DNA of 11,176 nucleotides. It comes from Gemmatimonadota bacterium (lineage in GTDB: Bacteria; Gemmatimonadota; Gemmatimonadetes; Gemmatimonadales; GWC2-71-9). Below are positions 1-4,145 of the stretch, in pieces. Under the pieces are notes generated by a model. That model did not search any database and had not been told where the DNA came from. It saw only the letters and a list, made by a program, of their open reading frames with translations. A program made the translations under genes and the position numbers. Position 1 is the stretch's first letter, and each line of letters opens with the position of its first letter. The stretch lies in NCBI GenBank assembly GCA_029862935.1, contig JAOTWK010000076.1, positions 1 through 11,176 on the forward strand, given 5' to 3'.

Positions 1-173
1 TAGAAGGCGACCGGGACACCGAGAAACTGTGCGTACTCGCTGAGCTGCACCGTCTCGCACCCACCGTCGCCGCACACAATCGTACCAAGCAGTCCCACCT
101 TCCACAGCCAGAGGTACAGCGAAACGAAAAAGCCAACGAGCGAGAGGACAGCCGTTGCCATCCGATGTTTCAT
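1..173 (-). CDS. VKOR-like disulfide oxidase, N-terminal part (runs off the left edge)
   Basis: VKOR-family proteins are integral membrane enzymes that reoxidise DsbA-type thioredoxins and pass the electrons to quinone. Only the first 57 residues are in the window. They show a membrane segment (about residues 6-24) and then a periplasmic loop with Cys34 and Cys39 in the context VCGDGGCETV. This is followed by S-E-Y-A-Q-F-L-G-V-P-V-A, which matches the loop-cysteine region and the second-helix entry of bacterial VKORs. The C-x-x-C pair that would face the quinone lies outside the window. The ATG (173-171) overlaps the TGA of the DsbA-like gene as ATGA, so the two are almost certainly co-transcribed and translationally coupled. 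Family call is strong despite truncation; whether the gene is intact, or fused to a C-terminal thioredoxin domain as in some bacteria, cannot be seen. Confidence 0.85.
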   Translation of the reverse strand, partial: MKHRMATAVLSLVGFFVSLYLWLWKVGLLGTIVCGDGGCETVQLSEYAQFLGVPVAF

Positions 174-841
174 CGTGCCGCAGCAGCCTCCACCCGCTCG
201 ACCAGGCTCACCAGACTGTCGTACGGCAACGCGCCTACCACCAGAAGTCCGCCCACCACGAAGCTCGGCGTGGAGTGCACGCCGACAGTGATCCCTTCCT
301 GCTTCGCGGCTTCGATCTGGCCCAGGAGCAGGCGGTCCTTCACGCAAGAATCGTAGCGGTCCATATCCAACCGCAGCGCTTCGGCATAGTCACGGAACCG
401 CCGCTCGGGCCGTCGCTGTCGCGTCCAATCCCGTTGGCCAAAGAAGATCTGGTCGTGCATGGGATAGAATTGTCCCTGCTCGCCTGCACAAGCTGCGGCA
501 AGGTGTGCATCCGGTGACTGCGGGTGACTGGGGATGGGGAAGTCGCGAAACCGGACACGGACGCGGCCGGTCTCGACGAGGCGTTTCTTGACATCGGGAC
601 CGGTCACCACGGCGTAATGGGCGCAGGCACCGCACCCGAAGTCCGCGTATTCGATGATCTCGACCTTTGCCGAGTCACTTCCCAACACGTATCCGGAAAA
701 ATCCGACGTCGAAACGGGGATCGGCCCCACTTCCACCGGCGCACTCCCGGTCGATCTCGCCCACCAGATCGCCGCCGACCCGACGACGACCAACAGGGCA
801 AAGCCCATATAGAACGGTTTGAGGTTCATCGATTGCGCCAT
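170..841 (-). CDS. Membrane-anchored DsbA-like thioredoxin-fold thiol oxidoreductase
   Basis: Predicted to introduce disulfides into exported proteins, working with the downstream VKOR-like oxidase. The 223-aa protein has an N-terminal hydrophobic helix (about residues 10-27) with no clear cleavage site, so it is probably anchored with its catalytic domain in the periplasm. The domain matches the DsbA-like thioredoxin_4 group: strand and active site EYADFGCGACAHY (Cys70, Cys73), an FRDFP segment, and the cis-Pro loop STPSFVVGG (Pro192). The C-G-A-C motif differs from the C-P-H-C of enteric DsbA. Two further cysteines, Cys118 and Cys166, could form a structural disulfide. ATG at 841 is chosen because AGGAGGG lies 9 nt upstream; it overlaps the preceding gene by 16 nt. 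A second ATG at 829 overlaps the preceding stop as ATGA and is an alternative. Family is certain; direction of catalysis (oxidase or isomerase) is inferred from the VKOR neighbour. Confidence 0.92.
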   Translation of the reverse strand: MAQSMNLKPFYMGFALLVVVGSAAIWWARSTGSAPVEVGPIPVSTSDFSGYVLGSDSAKVEIIEYADFGCGACAHYAVVTGPDVKKRLVETGRVRVRFRDFPIPSHPQSPDAHLAAACAGEQGQFYPMHDQIFFGQRDWTRQRRPERRFRDYAEALRLDMDRYDSCVKDRLLLGQIEAAKQEGITVGVHSTPSFVVGGLLVVGALPYDSLVSLVERVEAAAAR

Positions 842-1143
842 GGCTCATCGCCCTCCTCGCTCTCGTGCTCCCGGTCGGATTGCCCCACGTCTGGCAACTC
901 CATGCGTTGCTGTGCCTCTTCGACGATTCGCCGACTCTCTGCAACTTCTGGCGAATCGTACGTGCAGCGCACCTCGTAGTGAAACAACTCGCTTCGCGCA
1001 TCGCCCATGAGCTTGAGAAGCTCCGGTCCGGCAGCCAGCAGTGCTCCGTCGTCTCCCAGCTCGCGAATACGCCCAGCCAGAGCACGCAACAAATCGATCA
1101 GCCGACGCCGGCGCGCATCTTCGTCATACGTGGGTTCTTGCAT
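826..1143 (-). CDS. Small charged protein of unknown function heading the DsbA-VKOR operon
   Basis: A 105-aa protein I do not recognise. It has no signal peptide or membrane segment, so it is probably cytoplasmic. Residues 10-60 look helical and Leu/Arg-rich (RRRRLIDLLRALAGRIRELG), a single Cys lies in the middle (VRCTYDS), and the C-terminal 25 residues are very acidic and polar. ATG at 1143 is backed by a strong Shine-Dalgarno GGGGAGG ending a few bases upstream. The gene overlaps the DsbA-like gene by 16 nt and shares its strand, so it is the first cistron of the visible disulfide operon. Reality is supported by the ribosome site, the coupling and the sensible amino-acid composition; function is unknown. 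Confidence 0.65.
   Translation of the reverse strand: MQEPTYDEDARRRRLIDLLRALAGRIRELGDDGALLAAGPELLKLMGDARSELFHYEVRCTYDSPEVAESRRIVEEAQQRMELPDVGQSDREHESEEGDEPWRNR
851..857 (-). promoter_or_regulatory. Ribosome binding site deciding the DsbA-like start
   Basis: AGGAGGG on the minus strand lies 9 nt before ATG 841 and inside the 3' end of the upstream gene. It favours ATG 841 over the in-frame ATG at 829, whose upstream bases lack a Shine-Dalgarno motif at usual spacing. Confidence 0.6.
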
Positions 1144-1202
1144 GTCCTCCCCCTACAGAACGGGCCGCCCCGCCATTCGAGACACTGTCGGCGCTGGCCC
1201 AC

Positions 1203-1232
1203 GTAATAAAGAATAGTAACCACCCCCTCCAA
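1203..1232 (-). promoter_or_regulatory. Candidate promoter for the DsbA-VKOR operon
   Basis: On the minus strand TTGGAG (1232-1227) is followed after 18 nt by TATTAC (1208-1203). The element sits in the most AT-rich patch of the divergent intergenic region and would give a leader of roughly 50 nt. Matches to the sigma-70 consensus are partial (4 of 6 in the -10), so this is a candidate only. Confidence 0.3.
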
Positions 1233-1249
1233 CCTTTCGATTCGCGTGT

Positions 1250-1278
1250 TTGCATGCCCAAGCCGACCTGTTTACGTT
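1250..1278 (+). promoter_or_regulatory. Candidate promoter for the 87-aa gene
   Basis: TTGCAT (1250-1255) and TACGTT (1273-1278) are separated by 17 nt, close to sigma-70 geometry. Transcription would start near 1285, about 30 nt before the ATG at 1316, leaving room for the AAGGAG ribosome site. It faces away from the candidate minus-strand promoter at 1203-1232, so the two genes would form a divergent pair. Confidence 0.4.
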
Positions 1279-1315
1279 TCGTCCCGTAACAACCGATGGA
1301 ACAAGGAGATCCTGC

Positions 1316-1579
1316 ATGGCACGCCGACGCTCGCCGAAGCCGCCAGACCCGTCCGCCTTGGATAAGGCACGGGACGAGTTGTACAGTCACATTCTGCACT
1401 GCGGTGTGATCAAAGCGGCACCCGAGCATCAGAAGGAGTGGTTCGACGACACGCTCGAGTACCTCGCCGAGCGGTACCCGTCGCTCTCGGAGCGGCAACT
1501 CGATGATCTGCGGGGTTTAGGCGAGCGATACTGTCAACCGATCATCTCCCGCGATCCGACGGTAGGCGCCACGAGCTAG
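1316..1579 (+). CDS. Small conserved-looking hypothetical protein (87 aa)
   Basis: I do not recognise this family. The protein starts with a basic, proline-rich tail (MARRRSPKPPDP), continues with helices (about residues 14-75) rich in Asp, Glu, Arg and Leu, and contains two cysteines (HILHCGV and ERYCQPI). It has no signal peptide or membrane segment, so it is likely cytoplasmic. The open frame extends upstream to 1250, but ATG 1316 is chosen because AAGGAG (1303-1308) sits 7 nt before it and the upstream residues look non-coding. It forms a single-gene unit: candidate promoter at 1250-1278, rho-independent terminator at 1615-1639, divergent from the disulfide operon and convergent with the 1669-3629 operon. 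It is probably a real gene; function unknown. Confidence 0.65.
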   Translation: MARRRSPKPPDPSALDKARDELYSHILHCGVIKAAPEHQKEWFDDTLEYLAERYPSLSERQLDDLRGLGERYCQPIISRDPTVGATS

Positions 1580-1614
1580 ATCGCCAGCCTTGCCATCCCG
1601 GCCGCGACACATCT

Positions 1615-1639
1615 CCCCGCAGCAACTGTGGGGTTTTTT
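1615..1639 (+). terminator. Rho-independent terminator of the 87-aa gene
   Basis: CCCCGCAG (1615-1622) pairs with CTGTGGGG (1626-1633), giving 8 pairs including one G-U and a CAA loop, followed directly by six T residues (1634-1639). It lies 35 nt past the stop codon. There is no A-tract on the left side, so it should not act on the converging minus-strand operon. Confidence 0.85.
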
Positions 1640-1668
1640 GTTGCCAACAAAGATTGTGATCGTAAAGC

Positions 1669-2148
1669 TTACCTGCGTCTGATCCGGAATCCGATCGAGC
1701 CGCGTACACCCCCCCCGATCCCCACCTCCGCGAACCAGCCTCGCGGGCCGCCGGGCGCCGTCTCGATCCCGATCGCAAGAAGCACGTACTCGAACATGTC
1801 CTGGGACGTCGCAGCCACGGCGACGCCACCTCCCGCATACGGGGACACACCACGCCGCCGAAACGGGCTCAAGTGATACGAGGCGAACAACTCCGCGCGA
1901 CCCGCGACGTCGTGGCGGCGCGCAGCGCCCTGAACGATTGGCTCGCGACTCAAATCACCGGCGCTCACGGTGAGTGCGAGGCGGGTACGTCCGCTTGTCC
2001 GCACGCCAAACCCCACACCACCACCCAGGAACCGTGCCGTTGCGGCGGTGCCAATCGCCTGCACCTGCCATTCGATCGCTCGCTGCGCCACAGCCGCCGG
2101 AGCAACAGCGACAGCAAACGCCAGTGTCACAAGTGCACTACGCCACAT
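1669..2148 (-). CDS. Exported beta-barrel-like protein of unknown function
   Basis: A 159-aa protein with a clear Sec signal peptide (residues 1-21, hydrophobic core then AVAQ with probable cleavage after Ala21). The mature part alternates short Gly-rich stretches with hydrophobic strands (FLGGGVGFGVR, ELFASYHLSPF, SPYAGGGVAVAATS, GWFAEVGIGGGVRGSIGF). The 'PYAGGGVAV' turn is typical of small outer-membrane beta-barrel proteins. It has no cysteines. It is the last cistron of a four-gene operon and its ATG overlaps the OsmC-family gene by 11 nt; no Shine-Dalgarno is visible, which fits translational coupling. The barrel assignment rests on pattern, not on a recognised family; a periplasmic soluble protein is the alternative. 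Confidence 0.72.
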   Translation of the reverse strand: MWRSALVTLAFAVAVAPAAVAQRAIEWQVQAIGTAATARFLGGGVGFGVRTSGRTRLALTVSAGDLSREPIVQGAARRHDVAGRAELFASYHLSPFRRRGVSPYAGGGVAVAATSQDMFEYVLLAIGIETAPGGPRGWFAEVGIGGGVRGSIGFRIRRR

Positions 2149-2554
2149 CGATGCCGTACGTCACGTTGATGTCAGTCGCCAAGGAGTGTACCACCGAGCA
2201 ATACTTGTCGAGCGACAGCTTGACCGCGTGTTCCGCCTTCTGCATGTCCAGTTGTTCCCCAGTCAATCGAAAGGTGAAGCGCACGTCCGTATAGCGACGC
2301 GGTTCCTCGTCGCGTCGCACGCCCTCGACTGCAACACTCAACGATTCGAGTGCGACCCGCATCTTCGTGAGGATCACCACCACGTCTGCTGCCGAGCACG
2401 ATGCGGCAGCCAAGAGCAGGGTGAGCATCGGACTCGGTCCCGACTGCCCATCGCCGTCGATGATCACGGACGGAGTGGTCGGTTCCGTCCCGCCACCCAA
2501 GAACCGCAATCGTTCACCCGACCAGTCGAGTCGCACGGCACGGCTTTCGGGCAT
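2138..2554 (-). CDS. OsmC/Ohr-family protein (YhfA-like OsmC branch)
   Basis: OsmC-family proteins are small cytoplasmic dimers; characterised members reduce organic hydroperoxides with two cysteines. This 138-aa protein has the expected order: an N-terminal strand region, then GPSPMLTLLLAAASCSAADV with Cys53 on the central helix, then 'VEGVRRDEEPRRYTDVRF', then 'KLSLDKYCSVVHSL' with Cys119. Both catalytic cysteines are present. The C-terminal K-Y-C-S-V motif and the VVxILxKMR helix match the YhfA-like OsmC branch, whose substrate is not settled. ATG 2554 is chosen because AAGGGGG lies 8 nt upstream; GTG 2560, overlapping the previous stop as GTGA, has only 2 nt of spacing but remains possible. 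It sits between two exported beta-barrel-like genes. Confidence 0.9.
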   Translation of the reverse strand: MPESRAVRLDWSGERLRFLGGGTEPTTPSVIIDGDGQSGPSPMLTLLLAAASCSAADVVVILTKMRVALESLSVAVEGVRRDEEPRRYTDVRFTFRLTGEQLDMQKAEHAVKLSLDKYCSVVHSLATDINVTYGIDVA

Positions 2555-2556
2555 CG

Positions 2557-3099
2557 TCACAGCCCCCTTCGAGTGGTAAGTCCAATCAGAACGCGCTGGC
2601 GCCGGAACAGGTCAGCCGGGTGGTACTCGAGCGTCCACCCGATCCGGTCCCGCAGTCGCACGTCGAACCCCAATACGAATTGAATCCAGATGGTGGGGCA
2701 ATCCGGGTCGCTGCCGCATGCATCGCGTCCCCGTAGTCCCAAACCGGTCCCAAGATACGGCACGACAAGACGCTGATCGTCTGTGACCCGGTAGATCAGC
2801 TCGAAGTTGGCAAGGTAGGTGTTGTCACCTCCGAGGAATCCGATCTCCACGGACGGCCGGACGCGAAGCCGCTCAGTCAGCAGATGGCCAAAATCGAGCG
2901 TGACGGCGCCAAGCATCTGCGCCTCGTCCTCAAAGTCCACGCCTACCATCGCCCCGAAACCGTGCAGCCCCAGCGCGCTCGTGAACCGCCCACCGGAGCC
3001 CATGTCCTGTGCTGCGAGTGACGAGCTGCCGAGTCCGAGGACCGCACCCAGTAGCCAACACGCCCACCAGGAGGATTCCGAACAACGAGGTCGTCTCAT
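2557..3099 (-). CDS. Exported beta-barrel-like outer-membrane protein, unknown function
   Basis: A 180-aa protein with a signal peptide (hydrophobic core about residues 11-27, then SSSLAAQ with probable cleavage after Ala30). The mature part has repeated amphipathic strands: GLHGFGAMVGVDF, MLGAVTLDFGHLL, VRPSVEIGFLGG, YLANFELIYRV, VVPYLGTGLGLRG, IQFVLGFDVRLRD, GWTLEYHPAD. This fits a small eight-stranded-type outer-membrane barrel. Cys128 and Cys134 lie in a loop between strands (DACGSDPDC) and could form a disulfide. The open frame continues upstream to 3162, but ATG 3099 begins the signal peptide and overlaps the stop of the phosphatidyltransferase gene as ATGA, so it is the likely start. 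Ligand and function are not evident. Confidence 0.75.
   Translation of the reverse strand: MRRPRCSESSWWACWLLGAVLGLGSSSLAAQDMGSGGRFTSALGLHGFGAMVGVDFEDEAQMLGAVTLDFGHLLTERLRVRPSVEIGFLGGDNTYLANFELIYRVTDDQRLVVPYLGTGLGLRGRDACGSDPDCPTIWIQFVLGFDVRLRDRIGWTLEYHPADLFRRQRVLIGLTTRRGL
2563..2569 (-). promoter_or_regulatory. Ribosome binding site deciding the OsmC-family start
   Basis: AAGGGGG on the minus strand can pair fully with the anti-Shine-Dalgarno sequence if one G-U is allowed. Spacing is 8 nt to ATG 2554 but only 2 nt to GTG 2560, so the ATG is preferred. Confidence 0.55.
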
Positions 3100-3629
3100 C
3101 GCAGCCGCGCAGCCCGGGTATAGTCGGCGATGGCATAGACGGAAATCGCGGCGGTCGCCCACGCGAGCGGTCTCACCAGCTCAGACCCCGCAAGGAACGC
3201 CAACAACGTCAGGAGCTGTGCAACGGTCACCCATTTCCCACCTGCCCGTGCCGGGAGCGTCGTGGGGTGTCGCCGTACCCACGTCCCGAGAAACGCCGCC
3301 GCCGCCACGATATCCCGCATGAGAACACCGAGCAGCTCGAGAATCGTCAATACGTGACTCTGCCACACCACAGCGAAGGCCGATACGACGAACAGCTTGT
3401 CGCAGACCGGATCCAACACCACCCCGGCGCGCGATCCTCCAATGCGACGGGCCCAGATACCGTCGACAAGGTCTGACAGTGATGCAGCAACCAACACGAC
3501 CAGCCGGGCACCTGTCCCGTCCAACAGCACGAACAGGACAGCCAACGGCAGGCGCAACACCGTCAGCACGTCGGGCGCCCGAAACAGCGGTCTTGCTTGC
3601 TGCCCCCCCTTTGGACCTATAGCTTGCAT
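3096..3629 (-). CDS. CDP-alcohol phosphatidyltransferase family membrane enzyme
   Basis: Transfers a phosphatidyl group from CDP-diacylglycerol to an alcohol (for example glycerol 3-phosphate, serine or inositol) at the cytoplasmic membrane. The signature D-x2-D-G-x2-A-R-x7-G-x3-D-x3-D is intact: Asp53, Asp56, Gly57, Ala60, Arg61, Gly69, Asp73 and Asp77, the last Asp in LDPVCDK. Upstream, 'APDVLTVLRLPLAVLF' matches the family's usual entry helix, and several hydrophobic helices follow. The length, 177 aa, is near that of PgsA-type enzymes; substrate cannot be fixed from this. ATG 3629 is chosen over GTG 3662, which would overlap the divergent gene's ribosome site; a GGAA stretch precedes ATG 3629. 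It is the first gene of the four-gene operon, 33 nt from the divergent cyclic-nucleotide-binding gene. Confidence 0.9.
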   Translation of the reverse strand: MQAIGPKGGQQARPLFRAPDVLTVLRLPLAVLFVLLDGTGARLVVLVAASLSDLVDGIWARRIGGSRAGVVLDPVCDKLFVVSAFAVVWQSHVLTILELLGVLMRDIVAAAAFLGTWVRRHPTTLPARAGGKWVTVAQLLTLLAFLAGSELVRPLAWATAAISVYAIADYTRAARLR

Positions 3630-3653
3630 GTGCTTCCATTCCGCACACTTGAC

Positions 3654-3658
3654 GGAGG
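3654..3658 (+). promoter_or_regulatory. Ribosome binding site for a GTG start
   Basis: GGAGG followed by 4 nt and then GTG at 3663. It sets the start of the cyclic-nucleotide-binding protein at GTG rather than at the in-frame upstream TTG/CTG-type codons near 3597, whose translation does not resemble the family. Confidence 0.65.
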
Positions 3659-3662
3659 ACAC

Positions 3663-4121
3663 GTGGAAAAGGCCCTCATCCGACAGGCCGCGGTCTTCCA
3701 GGATCTCGAAGACGACGAACTCGATCGCATTGTCGAGATCTGTAAGCAGCAGCAGTTCAAGTTTGGCCAGACCATCTTCAACGAGGGTGATCCCGGCAAT
3801 CGGCTGTTCATCATCGCCGATGGGGAAGTCCGCATCTCACGCCAAGTGCCCGGTTCAGGCGAGGAGGCGCTCGCCGTCTTGAAGACAGGCGCCTGCTTCG
3901 GTGAAATGGCCGTGTTCGACCGCTCCGAGCGGTCGACGGACGCCATCGCCAACACCGACACCACGCTCATCACGATCGCCCGCTCCGATTTCGAGATGCT
4001 GCTGGACTTCGATCGCGATCTCGCCTACAAGGTCTTGTGGGCCGTCGTGCGGCTCCTGTCGCAACGACTTCGAGTGACCAACGAGAATCTGCGCTCGTTC
4101 TTGGCCATGTCGATGTTCTAA
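3663..4121 (+). CDS. Stand-alone cyclic-nucleotide-binding-domain protein
   Basis: A 152-aa protein consisting of one CAP/PKA-type cNMP-binding domain. After an N-terminal helix ('LIRQAAVFQDLEDDELDRI'), the beta-roll contains 'IFNEGDPGNRLFIIADGEV'. The phosphate-binding cassette reads FGEMAVFDRSERSTDA, with Glu81, Arg90 and Ser91 in the places used by E. coli CAP (E72, R82, S83) to hold cAMP. It ends with a long C-helix ('VLWAVVRLLSQRLRVTNEN') and a short tail; no helix-turn-helix follows, so it is not itself a CRP-type DNA-binding regulator. It may act as a cAMP- or c-di-GMP-responsive partner of another protein. The GTG start is set by GGAGG 4 nt upstream. It is divergent from the phosphatidyltransferase gene and converges on the M16 gene with 24 nt between stops. 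Confidence 0.9.
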   Translation: MEKALIRQAAVFQDLEDDELDRIVEICKQQQFKFGQTIFNEGDPGNRLFIIADGEVRISRQVPGSGEEALAVLKTGACFGEMAVFDRSERSTDAIANTDTTLITIARSDFEMLLDFDRDLAYKVLWAVVRLLSQRLRVTNENLRSFLAMSMF

Positions 4122-4145
4122 TCGACTGCTGGGCCACCCACAACA

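Noticed and set aside
155..979. Plus-strand open frames opposite the DsbA-like gene (155-517 and 524-979)
   Set aside because: They are antisense to a gene with clear family motifs, and their products are His/Arg-rich without recognisable domains or ribosome sites.
1634..1652. TTGTT-GCC-AACAA inverted repeat next to the terminator
   Set aside because: The stem is only 5 AT-rich pairs, and on the minus strand it is followed by A residues, so it is not a terminator for the converging operon.
1970..2683. 237-aa plus-strand open frame
   Set aside because: It crosses parts of three minus-strand genes, including the OsmC-family gene. The product is Arg/His-rich and low in complexity, as expected of a GC-rich antisense frame.
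3603..3640. Possible promoter boxes (TATAGC, TTGGAC) in the divergent gap before the cNMP-binding gene
   Set aside because: No pair of boxes has acceptable spacing; a promoter must exist nearby but I cannot place it.
2819..3882. Plus-strand open frames 2819-3322, 3009-3476 and 3397-3882
   Set aside because: Products are Ser/Pro/Arg/Thr-rich and lie opposite or out of frame with the barrel-like, phosphatidyltransferase and cNMP-binding genes.
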